NCBI GenBank assembly: GCA_917880885.1
Contig: OU862913.1
Location: 42,379,460 to 42,443,459 of the forward strand
From: Limnephilus marmoratus
Lineage: Eukaryota; Arthropoda; Insecta; Trichoptera; Limnephilidae
Direction of reading: 5' to 3'
Length of the DNA: 64,000 nt
Shown: in pieces, positions 57,801 to 61,233 of the stretch
How the letters are laid out: every line of letters begins with the position of its first letter
Position numbering within the stretch: position 1 is the first letter of the stretch
Notes under the pieces: model-generated
Told to the model about the DNA's origin: nothing
The model's input: the letters and a program-made list of their open reading frames with translations, nothing else
Databases searched by the model: none
Position numbers and translations under genes: made by a program

Positions 57801-58662
57801 GCCTTTACTAGCGGCCTCCATCGCTGTCGGACAGTTGCCGAATTGACTGCATACTCCCGCCTTTCCTGTATCCATCATTGTACAGTTATCACCTTCAAAC
57901 AAACAGAAACACCAGAGTTACACAACACAACAGGTGAAGGTGAATAAACTGTATGAAGTGAAAGTGAAGTACCTTCTCTAGGCGCAGTTGTGTTTGCCTG
58001 GCATCTGGCTTGTAGTCTTGTCTCTTGCCCTGGTACCCAGGGGCAGCATACTATCAGCCTGTTCTCCGGGGAGGCGCACACCTAAAAATACACTACGTTG
58101 TATTATCTATTCTTTTAGACTGCAATATATAATTCATGTAGGTTTACATATTTAGATTAATTGTTAGCATAGGTACACAAGTACATAATAATACAAACAT
58201 CTTCGTAGATACACAAAACGATAGGAATTATAATATTATTGGTTTTCCAGATAATTTTTAAAGAAGAAAGAAGCAACACCTAACTTTATTGTTGATCCTT
58301 GGAAATTCAAAATGATTGTTTGCATTGGTAACGAGACATATTTTTTATATACTTATACAGTGAGATCAACAGGAATGCTTTGAAATAAAATAACTGGTTC
58401 GGTTTATGATATGAGTTTTTTTAATTTGCCTCTTGTACTGCAGTGTTTTTTATTGTAAAATATCCATAGAAAAATATCTAAGTAACTTTGATTGGTAAAA
58501 TGAATTACTAATTAACGTAATATATAGAAAGATAATACTCGTATATATGTGACTTCACCTGATATGACAATCCGTGGAATGCCGCTTCCAAGACGACGGA
58601 GCACCTCATTATGTGTCTGCAGACACCCGGCTGGATGGTTCCCGCCATGACACACAGATCTC
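18636..58662 (-). CDS. Multi-CLIP serine protease homolog (masquerade-like), 20 exons, 5' incomplete
   Basis: Joined exons, in transcript order: 58559-58662, 57973-58081, 57789-57892, 56815-56875, 56632-56735, 55337-55391, 54950-55053, 53624-53684, 52535-52638, 50112-50172, 49699-49802, 48475-48529, 48065-48168, 45834-45930, 45033-45184, 39861-39970, 25481-25639, 24113-24221, 22368-22484, 18636-18818. They total 2057 nt, keep one frame across all GT-AG junctions, and end in TAG. The product is seven CLIP domains, a short Cys-containing linker, then an S1-type protease fold. The triad is broken (WVLCTARA for the His box, YNSIALL for the Asp box, FYSGSQL around the Ser), so no proteolysis is expected. 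Proteins of this plan are secreted and act as cofactors or adhesion proteins in haemolymph cascades or at muscle attachments; that role is inference here. No signal peptide is seen, because the first exon found starts with an acceptor site. Confidence 0.9.
19527..20141. mobile_element. piggyBac-type MITE
   Basis: 615 bp flanked by TTAA on both sides (19523-19526 and 20142-20145). Termini CCTTTAACTGCTGA match exactly as inverted repeats for 14 bp, then GTG after one mismatch. No ORF of note. Confidence 0.75.
21212..21380 (+). repeat. Direct duplication, copy A
   Basis: Similar to 22002-22172 (TAGCCCATTTAGCACG, TTCATTATTATACAGGA, ATATTTTAAGCAAAGAATA). A family R repeat lies between the two copies. 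Both are in the last intron of the CLIP/SPH gene. Confidence 0.6.
21390..21787 (+). mobile_element. SINE-like repeat family R, copy 4
   Basis: Starts GGAGGCGTGTATGGGTACCG and ends GGGCCTCCTGCGTGGAGC. Located in the last intron. Confidence 0.7.
22002..22172 (+). repeat. Direct duplication, copy B
   Basis: Partner of 21212-21380, 790 bp away in the same orientation, with scattered substitutions. Confidence 0.6.
22368..22484 (-). CDS. Exon 19: protease-like domain, Cys168-Cys191 region
   Basis: The exon is 117 nt in phase 0 both ends, with acceptor CATGCAG and donor GTATGT. It encodes [39 protein letters not shown] and GGC match the Cys positions 168, 182 and 191 of chymotrypsin-like proteases. 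Confidence 0.88.
22600..23036 (-). mobile_element. SINE-like repeat family R, copy 5
   Basis: On the plus strand it begins CCCTCACAGGAGGCCCTGAG and ends GCAGTACCCATACCCGCC. It lies just upstream of exon 19 of the CLIP/SPH gene. Confidence 0.7.
23205..23590 (-). mobile_element. tRNA-derived SINE, near full length
   Basis: On the minus strand the tRNA-like head (GGTCAAGTGGTTAAGATCC, box B GGTTCAAATCC) is followed by the core (GGCACGTTCCAGAAT, CAGTATCGCCCTGGTG) and the C-rich tail ending GACGGTTAGGAGC. Confidence 0.75.
23645..24020 (+). pseudogene. LINE C-terminal fragment (WFGHVERM type)
   Basis: The plus strand reads [36 protein letters not shown] with frame breaks. This is the usual C-terminal end of a widespread LINE type. 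A related fragment is at 44340-44630. Confidence 0.6.
24113..24221 (-). CDS. Exon 18: protease-like domain, PVCL region
   Basis: The exon is 109 nt, phase 2 in and 0 out, with acceptor AATTTCAG and donor GTTAGA. It encodes [19 protein letters not shown] then [17 protein letters not shown]. The VxFTxxIxPVCL motif is typical of S1 proteases; the GWG motif expected next is missing, with a shortened segment in its place. Confidence 0.92.
24845..25255 (-). mobile_element. tRNA-derived SINE, full length
   Basis: The minus strand starts CTGACGGCCTTCGTGGTCAA, has box B GGATTCGAATTC, the core GGCACGTTCCAGAATAGAAG and TCAGTATCGCCCTGGTATAA, then GACCAGATCTGAATAGCCAGG and a C-rich tail. Confidence 0.75.
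25318..25405 (+). repeat. tRNA-like sequence, probably SINE head
   Basis: GGGAGATAGCTCAGTTGCTATA fits box A; box B is poor (GGAATTCCAAT). No tRNA cloverleaf can be drawn with confidence. Confidence 0.4.
25481..25639 (-). CDS. Exon 17: protease-like domain, Asp-box exon
   Basis: The exon is 159 nt, phase 2 in and 2 out, with acceptor TTGTTTCAG and donor GTAAGT. It encodes [37 protein letters not shown] and [19 protein letters not shown] replaces the family's YNDIALL, so catalytic Asp102 is Ser. It is separated from exon 16 by a 14.2-kb intron. Confidence 0.93.
25799..26318. mobile_element. piggyBac-like MITE with short termini
   Basis: TTAA at 25795-25798 and 26319-26322 flank CCCCTCA at both ends as inverted repeats. 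The left end CTCAGGTCTCCGGCC resembles 51329-51350 (TTAACCCTTCAGGTCTTGGG), so a second, diverged copy is likely there. Confidence 0.5.
26588..27313. mobile_element. MITE with long inverted termini
   Basis: Ends CAGTGTGTGCAATTCACACG and its inverted partner CGTGTGAATTGCACACTCTG extend for about 50 bp (GGTAGAAGT..CTTCAGAAAACTAAAGT). Inner parts are also inverted (GCACCGTTGTGATTTGAAAC against GTTTCAAACCACAACGGTGC), so most of the element can fold back. Confidence 0.75.
27914..28379 (+). repeat. 5' LTR of the BEL/Pao element
   Basis: 466 bp, TGGTTACGC to TATAATGCA. By eye identical to the 3' LTR, including the ten-T run. ATAAATATAT near its start may be part of the promoter. The 70-codon minus-strand ORF in it is in both LTRs and is only a shadow. 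Confidence 0.95.
28385..28402 (+). promoter_or_regulatory. Candidate primer binding site
   Basis: TGGTCCTTCGATCGCCAG, six bases after the LTR, starts with TGG as expected for pairing to a tRNA CCA end. The tRNA was not identified. Confidence 0.4.
28688..29572 (+). CDS. BEL/Pao gag, N-terminal part
   Basis: 294 codons to the TAA. Coiled-coil-like start ([18 protein letters not shown]), then the DUF1759 region ([54 protein letters not shown]) typical of BEL/Pao gag. The sequence after the stop continues the same domain in the next frame (VKILERT), so this is either a single-base indel or, less likely, a programmed shift; no obvious slippery heptamer is seen before the stop. Confidence 0.9.
   Translation: MPFITEESSDQTDRKLIILTAKKERLFSRLNDLFNLAKNISTFESRQNENFLSKSERIEEMREQFENVIDDINNIQLISNPTFEPDYQQLDAFEDLFGSVKRVRDKIQNATTTTSQNNVCDSRVPVIKLPSIELPSFNGKMDTWAKFYESFKSNIHNNTQLNDSQRVQYLVGKLTHSALQITAGIIPTGETYKIIWDSLVSKYQDKRALGTYYLNNILDIKGCTNTSVSLDSFVERYSSSVLALKQLDIEDLTDFILLHCALRKIDSQTSQNFEMSVRTQEIPAYNELISFVKE
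29573..33924 (+). pseudogene. BEL/Pao gag end, protease, RT, RNase H and integrase, one amber stop
   Basis: One frame from about 29570 to 33924. Gag zinc knuckles [14 protein letters not shown] and [14 protein letters not shown]; protease [18 protein letters not shown]; reverse transcriptase [30 protein letters not shown] and YMDDLVYSI (YMDD at 31384-31395); RNase [13 protein letters not shown] and, after the TAG at 32125-32127, [18 protein letters not shown]. Integrase: zinc-binding HCx2C-type region, [18 protein letters not shown] and [12 protein letters not shown] (D, D, E), then [11 protein letters not shown] and [10 protein letters not shown]. Apart from the stop, all catalytic motifs are present. 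Confidence 0.93.
34165..34178 (+). promoter_or_regulatory. Polypurine tract of the BEL/Pao element
   Basis: AAGGCGGGGAGCA lies directly before the 3' LTR, as expected for plus-strand priming. Confidence 0.7.
34179..34644 (+). repeat. 3' LTR of the BEL/Pao element
   Basis: 466 bp, no difference from the 5' LTR seen on reading, followed by the AATAT target duplication. Confidence 0.95.
34744..35240 (-). pseudogene. Jockey/CR1-type LINE, C-terminal fragment
   Basis: Open for 158 codons on the minus strand: [78 protein letters not shown]. This is the conserved region C-terminal to the RT domain. 5'-truncated. Its 3' end is shared with the family R repeats. Related fragments at 62.88-63.37 and 42.49-42.77 kb. 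Confidence 0.82.
35770..36135 (-). pseudogene. RTE-type LINE fragment, decayed
   Basis: The minus strand reads [19 protein letters not shown] and further weakly recognisable pieces ([10 protein letters not shown]) with stops, matching the C-terminal MLRIPWTxxR region of RTE-like LINEs. Confidence 0.5.
38026..38072. repeat. Transposon terminus-like sequence
   Basis: GATTCACCAGTTTCCCGCTT..CAGACACCGTGT is related to the ends of the element at 16190-18466 and to 39660-39706. Confidence 0.5.
39041..39388 (+). repeat. Tandem repeat, 123-bp unit, 2.8 copies
   Basis: Units start at AAGATAT 39041, 39164 and 39287, with few differences. Each carries GGGGGCTAGA and TCTAGCCCCC about 60 nt apart, so each unit can form a hairpin with a 10-bp stem. 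Confidence 0.9.
39660..39706. repeat. Transposon terminus-like sequence
   Basis: GATTCATCAGTTGCCCGCTT..CAGACACCGTGT, same orientation as 38026-38072. It could mark the end of an element covering the 1.6 kb between them. Confidence 0.5.
39861..39970 (-). CDS. Exon 16: protease-like domain, His-box exon
   Basis: The exon is 110 nt, phase 0 in and 2 out, with acceptor TTCCCAG and donor GTGAGT. It encodes [13 protein letters not shown] and [17 protein letters not shown]. The fit to SLISDxxVLTAAHC is clear, but His57 aligns with Arg and Cys58 with Ala; the partner Cys42 of that disulfide is also absent (WQGWPVSL). Confidence 0.88.
40078..40335 (-). mobile_element. SINE 3' part
   Basis: Reverse of the SINE core and tail: GAGTGGTGGTCTTACTCACC, CCAGGGCGATACTGAGA, and GGAGGGGAAGGAGATGGG. 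Head missing. Confidence 0.65.
40365..40778 (-). mobile_element. SINE-like repeat family R, copy 6
   Basis: From CATCTCCACACAGGCGACCTC to GTGGCGTTACCCACCCACC. It ends about 15 bp before the Tc1/mariner terminus. Confidence 0.7.
40905..41115 (-). pseudogene. Tc1-type transposase C-terminal remnant
   Basis: The minus strand reads [22 protein letters not shown], then [24 protein letters not shown] holds the last acidic residue of the DDE triad in Tc1 transposases. Stops and lost upstream parts make it inactive. Confidence 0.78.
41762..41960 (-). mobile_element. SINE core and tail fragment
   Basis: Reverse-strand match to GGCACGTTCCAGAGTGAAAG, GTCTTACACCAGCGCG and the tail ACCTGGCTTTTCAGATCTGG. 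Confidence 0.65.
42003..42070 (+). repeat. tRNA-like SINE head
   Basis: Box A-like GTGGCTGAGTTAGCAATGCG and box B GTTCGATTCC. It is followed by AT-rich sequence, not by a CCA-less tRNA end. Confidence 0.5.
42238..42292 (-). repeat. tRNA-like SINE head
   Basis: The minus strand reads TGACGGCCTCCGTGGTCGAG and CTCTCGACTTGCAATCCCGG, the same head as at 25.2 kb; box B is degraded. Confidence 0.5.
42485..42770 (+). pseudogene. LINE C-terminal fragment, plus strand
   Basis: Reads [46 protein letters not shown], stop, [12 protein letters not shown]: a decayed copy of the LINE at 34.74-35.22 kb, in the opposite orientation. Confidence 0.7.
43236..43965 (+). mobile_element. Non-autonomous RTE-type repeat with expanded (CTCCCT)n
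   Basis: Begins CTAGCTGACCCGACGAACTT, ends with TTCATCAAAATTGGTCCAGC..TTTCGGAGGAGTATGG..ATATATTAGAT, a form common in insect genomes. The microsatellite and a 121-bp direct duplication (AAAATAATTTTCTTCGGAG at 43661 and 43782) lie inside. Confidence 0.65.
43345..43660 (+). repeat. (CTCCCT)n microsatellite, about 52 units
   Basis: An unbroken 316-bp run of a six-base unit. It produces long Ser-Pro, Arg-Glu and Gly-Glu open frames on both strands which are not genes. Strongly purine/pyrimidine-biased, so triplex or slipped structures are possible. Confidence 0.98.
44340..44640 (+). pseudogene. LINE C-terminal fragment (WFGHVERI type)
   Basis: Reads [13 protein letters not shown] and RRIYAAEVN across a frame break; the same family as 23645-24020. 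Confidence 0.55.
44640..44945 (+). mobile_element. SINE-like repeat family R, copy 7 (5' shortened)
   Basis: Carries GATAACCAACACCTCCGCC, TTAGCAGGGGTGTCCGTGTT and ends AAAAAGGCCCTCCACACTGC. Located near exon 15 of the CLIP/SPH gene. Confidence 0.65.
45033..45184 (-). CDS. Exon 15: linker and start of protease-like domain
   Basis: The exon is 152 nt, phase 1 in and 0 out, with acceptor CTCTACAG and donor GTAAGT. It encodes [24 protein letters not shown] and [18 protein letters not shown] lies where active proteases have the Arg-IVGG activation site; there is no Arg or Lys directly before the Ile, so normal zymogen cleavage is unlikely. A short undetected exon between this one and exon 16 cannot be excluded. 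Confidence 0.8.
45240..46150. other. Mostly unassigned sequence apart from exon 14
   Basis: Apart from exon 14 (45834-45930) I see no gene. There is a G10 run at about 45992-46001 and a G-rich stretch at 46060-46080. Confidence 0.4.
45834..45930 (-). CDS. Exon 14: second half of CLIP domain 7 and start of linker
   Basis: Acceptor GCTTACAG; the chosen donor is GTGAGT after GCGGACT, giving 97 nt in phase 0 and out in phase 1. It encodes [16 protein letters not shown], then [16 protein letters not shown]. The open frame continues to 45751, but the GTGAGT donor is a perfect consensus, matches the phase of exon 15 and recreates the usual linker pattern (xxGxxAxxxCxxxxxxx) before an SPH domain. 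Confidence 0.8.
46152..48041 (+). mobile_element. 5'-truncated second copy of the same non-LTR element
   Basis: Nearly identical to 1224-2870 of the minus-strand copy, but here on the plus strand and starting in the middle of ORF2. The A-rich tail (AAATAAAAT repeats) ends about 25 bp from exon 13 of the CLIP/SPH gene. It lies in the intron between exons 13 and 14, antisense to the gene. No clear target duplication was found. Confidence 0.9.
46158..47829 (+). pseudogene. Reverse transcriptase part of ORF2, truncated copy
   Basis: Two overlapping frames (46158-46631 and 46588-47829) are split by a nine-A run at 46615-46623, the same place and length as in the other copy. The second frame is open for 413 codons and keeps [28 protein letters not shown], the YADD box at 46969-46980 and the C-terminal region to LAERKKLY. 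The catalytic core is intact, but the endonuclease and promoter are missing. Confidence 0.88.
48065..48168 (-). CDS. Exon 13: first half of CLIP domain 7
   Basis: The exon is 104 nt, phase 1 to 0, with acceptor TTTTGCAG and donor GTACTG. It encodes [20 protein letters not shown] and [13 protein letters not shown] non-LTR retrotransposon ends about 25 bp inside the intron that follows. Confidence 0.92.
48169..48474 (-). repeat. Conserved intron between exons 12 and 13 (duplicated unit)
   Basis: Similar to the introns at 49803-50111 and 55054-55336: CTACCCACAATCCAGAA, GTCAGTGG, TTGAGG, CGGTCTACGGT, GCATCTTCAA and TGGTGAT in the same order. Similarity in non-coding sequence shows that the CLIP cassettes were copied together with their introns. 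Confidence 0.8.
48475..48529 (-). CDS. Exon 12: second half of CLIP domain 6, Cys4 replaced by Gly
   Basis: The exon is 55 nt, phase 0 to 1, with acceptor TTTTCAG and donor GTACTG. It encodes [14 protein letters not shown] and LVIEG. The fourth conserved Cys (ICA in the sister exons) is Gly (codon GGC), while Cys5-Cys6 remain. Confidence 0.9.
49075..49240 (+). repeat. Intron paralogue, copy A (pair with 51040-51210)
   Basis: GTTCCTGATGGTTATCTTCT..CCAACCTGTGGGACTAA..GGTAGGAGGGCAATCTTGTT matches 51040-51210 with substitutions. The two lie in the introns between exons 11/12 and 9/10, at equivalent places in the cassette. Confidence 0.7.
49699..49802 (-). CDS. Exon 11: first half of CLIP domain 6, Cys2 replaced by Tyr
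   Basis: The exon is 104 nt, phase 1 to 0, with acceptor ATTTGCAG and donor GTACTG. It encodes [20 protein letters not shown] and [12 protein letters not shown]. The second conserved Cys (GVC in the sister exons) is Tyr (codon TAC). Its disulfide partner, in exon 12, is also gone. Confidence 0.9.
49803..50111 (-). repeat. Conserved intron between exons 10 and 11 (duplicated unit)
   Basis: 309 bp, close in length (306, 283 bp) and sequence to the introns before exons 13 and 7. The intron before exon 9 has the same start (52650-52745), but is longer owing to inserted material. Confidence 0.8.
50112..50172 (-). CDS. Exon 10: second half of CLIP domain 5
   Basis: The exon is 61 nt, phase 0 to 1, with acceptor TTTTCAG and donor GTACGA. 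It encodes [14 protein letters not shown] and LSTVIEG (Cys4-Cys6). Confidence 0.9.
50275..50800 (+). mobile_element. Non-autonomous repeat with pyrimidine-rich tract and ATAGATAG end
   Basis: Starts AAACTAGCTGGTTCCCGGCA, has a C/T-rich tract at 50330-50545, then GCCACCTATTGTAATTTTTT and ends in (ATAG)n at 50745-50800. Related to 43236-43965 and, reversed, to 16440-16935. The 151-codon ORF in it (Pro/Ser/Phe-rich) is a product of the tract. Confidence 0.6.
51040..51210 (+). repeat. Intron paralogue, copy B
   Basis: Partner of 49075-49240. With the conserved introns between cassettes, it shows that whole units of about 2 kb were duplicated. Confidence 0.7.
51329..52330. mobile_element. Possible diverged piggyBac-like MITE
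   Basis: Left end TTAACCCTTCAGGTCTTGGG resembles 25795; near the right end GATAAAACGATTTGTATGAGATC..ATGAGTTAGAA resembles 26255-26290. The right terminus is not clear. Otherwise this part of the intron is featureless AT-rich DNA. Confidence 0.35.
52535..52638 (-). CDS. Exon 9: first half of CLIP domain 5
   Basis: The exon is 104 nt, phase 1 to 0, with acceptor GTTTGCAG and donor GTACCG. It encodes [20 protein letters not shown] and [12 protein letters not shown] (Cys1-Cys3). The intron before it holds a Penelope-like relic. Confidence 0.93.
53045..53400 (-). pseudogene. Penelope-like element, reverse transcriptase fragment
   Basis: The minus strand reads [51 protein letters not shown], then a stop. 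SSGLAMGxPxSxVLAE and the YVDD-like box (here YVDE) are characteristic of Penelope-like RTs. Upstream pieces include LLNVNAF and KRKEITR. Only about 120 residues remain. It lies in the intron before exon 9. Confidence 0.8.
53624..53684 (-). CDS. Exon 8: second half of CLIP domain 4
   Basis: The exon is 61 nt, phase 0 to 1, with acceptor TTTTCAG and donor GTACGG. It encodes [15 protein letters not shown] and VTVIEG (Cys4-Cys6). Confidence 0.92.
53826..53900 (-). repeat. tRNA-like sequence (SINE head)
   Basis: The minus strand reads TGTCAGTAGCACAGGGGATG then GAGTTCGATTGTCGGTGGGA, fitting boxes A and B. No full cloverleaf seen. Confidence 0.5.
53950..54940. other. Unassigned intron sequence
   Basis: Intron between exons 7 and 8. 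A moderately GC-richer part (54340-54760) may be an old mobile element, but no motif could be named. Confidence 0.3.
54950..55053 (-). CDS. Exon 7: first half of CLIP domain 4
   Basis: The exon is 104 nt, phase 1 to 0, with acceptor TTTGAAG and donor GTACTA. It encodes [20 protein letters not shown] and [12 protein letters not shown]. The 283-bp intron before it resembles the introns before exons 11 and 13. Confidence 0.92.
55337..55391 (-). CDS. Exon 6: second half of CLIP domain 3
   Basis: The exon is 55 nt, phase 0 to 1, with acceptor TTTTCAG and donor GTATAT. It encodes [19 protein letters not shown]. Cys4-Cys6 are present; the usual Pro after the CC pair is Glu. Confidence 0.9.
55455..55932 (+). 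mobile_element. SINE-like repeat family R, copy 8
   Basis: Nearly full length, from GCGGGTGTGGGTACCGCCAC to GGGCCTCCTGTATGGAGC. In the intron between exons 5 and 6. Confidence 0.72.
56088..56548 (-). mobile_element. SINE-like repeat family R, copy 9
   Basis: Full length, opposite orientation to copy 8 and only 155 bp from it, so the two form a large inverted pair in one intron of the CLIP/SPH gene. Confidence 0.72.
56632..56735 (-). CDS. Exon 5: first half of CLIP domain 3
   Basis: The exon is 104 nt, phase 1 to 0, with acceptor TTTTGCAG and donor GTGAAG. It encodes [20 protein letters not shown] and [14 protein letters not shown]. With exon 1 it forms a distinct CLIP subtype (SV.LEAA / SVTIEAA in place of the TAxEAASKG pattern). 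Confidence 0.92.
56815..56875 (-). CDS. Exon 4: second half of CLIP domain 2
   Basis: The exon is 61 nt, phase 0 to 1, with acceptor TTTACAG and donor GTATAG. It encodes [14 protein letters not shown] and RVTLAEG (Cys4-Cys6). Confidence 0.9.
56930..57780. other. Unassigned intron sequence
   Basis: Intron between exons 3 and 4. No gene, tRNA-like or clear terminal repeat is seen. Confidence 0.4.
57789..57892 (-). CDS. Exon 3: first half of CLIP domain 2
   Basis: The exon is 104 nt, phase 1 to 0, with acceptor TTTGAAG and donor GTACTG. It encodes [20 protein letters not shown] and [12 protein letters not shown] (Cys1-Cys3). It sits only 80 bp after exon 2; the intron keeps a short piece of the sequence shared by the introns before exons 7, 9, 11 and 13. 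Confidence 0.92.
57973..58081 (-). CDS. Exon 2: second half of CLIP domain 1 plus linker
   Basis: The exon is 109 nt (phase 0 in, phase 1 out), flanked by TTTTTAG and GTACTT. It encodes [14 protein letters not shown] with Cys4-Cys6 of the knot, then an extra linker ([18 protein letters not shown]) that the other second-half exons (55 or 61 nt) lack. The linker holds one extra Cys. Confidence 0.88.
58559..58662 (-). CDS. Exon 1 seen: first half of CLIP domain 1
   Basis: The exon is 104 nt, preceded by TTACAG and followed by GTGAAG; it enters in phase 1 and leaves in phase 0. It encodes [14 protein letters not shown], then RHIMRC and [13 protein letters not shown], giving Cys1-Cys3 of a CLIP domain. 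Sequence is closest to exon 5, not to the other first-half exons. Because it begins at a splice acceptor, at least one upstream exon exists. Confidence 0.88.
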
Positions 58663-58694
58663 CTGTAACGTAATACCAGAACCAATTGAGGAAA

Positions 58695-58768
58695 AGGAGA
58701 GGAAACCGCGATTTCTGGATTCGTAGTTGAGGATTCTAACCCTTGACTATGGAGGCCGTCACAGCTAG
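58695..58768 (-). repeat. tRNA-like SINE head
   Basis: The minus strand reads TGACGGCCTCCATAGTCAAG, GGTTAGAATCCTCAACTACG, like the heads at 25.2 and 42.3 kb. Confidence 0.5.
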
Positions 58769-59465
58769 TCATTAGTCACTAATACCGTTGGGTTATTATA
58801 TGACCATTTCAATGTGAAGTTTTAGTTTAGAGGTGGAAGGGGAACGCGGTAGAAAGGACATGCAGGGAGAAACAATTTATTTCTTTGAATATGGTTTTGC
58901 AACGCATGCCGGGAATCAGCTAGTATATAATAAAATTATTTGAATACATATATCATTTCCGAAACATTGTGTTGTTCATGGGAACAGCTAAAGCCGAAAG
59001 GAACCGATTCCAAAAACACTTTTGAAAAATAACATCGGACGGTTCAGTGGCCAGTGGCAGCAAAGTCACTGAGACAAGAAACAGATGTGATCGGTTGTTT
59101 CAAAGAGTATGTAAAATTCGTAATGTAACGTAACGTAATTCGAAATGTTCGTTTAAGAATTCTGTTATAACTTTTTTTTTTATTTGATTTTGGAAAACAT
59201 TATTTAGACATTTATTTTTGATTTTGTTATTTGAAGTTCGGAATTTTTTTTATTTTTGGGAAATTTTTGATACAGGAAAATATTATTTTCTGCAAAAAAA
59301 TTTTGGAAAAATCGGAAAATTGGTTAAGATTTTTTGTAAACTGTTCCGTAAAATCCGGAAAATCAGAAAATTTACGCTTTGAAAATTGGTAGGAAAATGG
59401 TTCGCTATTTTTTTATAACAATATTTAAAAAATAATCATTTAATTTTTTCAACCTAATATATTTT

Positions 59466-59900
59466 TAAACGACTTCAAAAAGGAGGAGGTTCTCAATTCG
59501 ACTGTTTTTTTTGTTTTTTTTTTTTTTTTATGTTTGTTACGCCAGAACTTTTGACTGGGTGAACCGATATTAATGATTCTTTTTTATTTGAAAGCTGATG
59601 CTTCCCGTGTGGTTCCATTTTAATTTGGTCCAGTTCCGACAATAGCATCCATGAGAAAACCATATAAGTCTTAAATTTGCATAAGTATGTGCGCGACAAA
59701 TGGACGAATAACTCAATATCACGCCAACCGATTTCGATGATTCTTTTTTTATTGGAAAGGATATACTTCAAGGGTAATTTAATGAGAGTTTGGTTAGGTT
59801 CTGATTATCGAATCCATGACAAATTAACGAAACTCGGCCGAATCTCTTAATTTGACCTTAACGTCGCTATGGTCAAATTATGTCTGTCTCATATGTGCAG
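59466..59900 (+). repeat. Dispersed insect repeat (ACGACTTCAAAAAGGAGGAGG type)
   Basis: Begins ACGACTTCAAAAAGGAGGAG, then GTTCTCAATTCGACTGT, a T run and GGGTGAACCGATATTAATGA. I know this repeat type from many insect genomes; the element class is uncertain. The 92-codon minus-strand ORF across it is a shadow. Confidence 0.55.
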
Positions 59901-59971
59901 TACGTTTAGTAGGTTTACCCATATTCAGACAAATTAGTTGGTGTACTTCAGATTCACTAAAAATCAAAAAA

Positions 59972-60420
59972 TAAACAAAATTTTTAACAAAACAAAAAAC
60001 GACTTCAAAAAATGCACTAAAAAGTAAAAAAATAATTTCGTATTCTTCTACAACTTCATAATCAACTTACTTTTTCTAATCATCAATATGTAGGTACGAT
60101 TGTTATTTTTGGAGTCGGTGTCAGCAAAGGTACCCGGCCCGGCGGGTTCACTTGACAGCTCCCCGCGCCGCCGCGGCTCCGCTCTCGCCTCTCGCCTCGT
60201 CAAGTCGCTTGTGCGATACAAGCACACCTCACCTATAACTATGTATGTAGTTACAAACCTACCTTGACTGACACCGACTCCAAAAGTAACAATCGTACCT
60301 ACATATTGATGATTAGAAAAAGTAAGTTGATTATGAAGTTGTAGAAGAATACGAAATTATTTTTTTACTTTTTAGTGCATTTTTTGAAGTCGTTTTTTGT
60401 TTTGTTAAAAATTTTGTTTA
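59972..60420. mobile_element. Foldback element, 153-bp inverted arms
   Basis: Arms 59972-60124 and 60268-60420 match as inverted repeats with one mismatch seen. The 143-nt spacer is GC-rich (CCCGCGCCGCCGCGGCTCCG), unlike the AT-rich arms. No ORF of note. Confidence 0.92.
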
Positions 60421-61233
60421 TGTTTTACAGGAAAAAAAATTCTTCAGGGAAAATCGAATAATTTGTGCTTTCAAAATGGGTCGGCAAACTTTGATTAAAA
60501 CATTAATGTTTGTTTGTGAAGTTTGGAAGATATTCATGGTGGAAAATTTATATTCCCAAAAACTTTGTAAAATGGGAGAAACTTGCTTAGAAAATGGGTT
60601 GGGAAATTATATAAAAGTTTTTGAAATTGAGAAAATCCAAATTTTGTAAATTTCCTTTTTGACATATTTTCATCGGAGATGCTGTTTAAAAACTTCAAGG
60701 GTTCTTTTTGTAAATAACAGAGGGCACCACTTCCGTTCACAATGATCCAAAATATGATAATCAGATCAGATGGCGGAAACATGAAACATTGATTGCCACC
60801 AAAACGGGGAGAAACATCACAGAGAATGAATGCTAGAAGTTTATATTTCAGTGATAAACGAGCCAGAAGCCAGACTGCAGCGAATTTGGACTAAATTGCA
60901 CCCAATAGGCCACTTGCATGGATTTCATAACGACTTGGAAAAAATCATGTGGATAGATCTTTTTACTAAGATTAGGAAAATGTTAGTAAAATTGTTTAGA
61001 AATGTACAGTTGTTTTTATTTTTAAATAAATAAATCCATTATTTGGGCTCATGACGTCACTACATGAAAATGTCCCGTCACCGAAAATGTTCCTATTAAT
61101 TTAAAAAAATTCCACACTGATTTATTTTTTTTATATGGCATCTCTTTGATTTCAGGCGAATTTTTGAATTCGTTCACTAGATTTATTGTTTGTTCTCTGC
61201 GAACTTATCATTTGATTTCACTTTTTGACAGAT

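Noticed and set aside
18636..58662. An active clotting or prophenoloxidase-activating protease
   Set aside because: Catalytic His and Asp are replaced and the oxyanion-hole motif is lost, so only a non-catalytic role is tenable.
59493..59771. 92-codon minus-strand ORF with Lys-rich tail
   Set aside because: It lies across a common insect repeat with a T run; the peptide is not a conserved protein.
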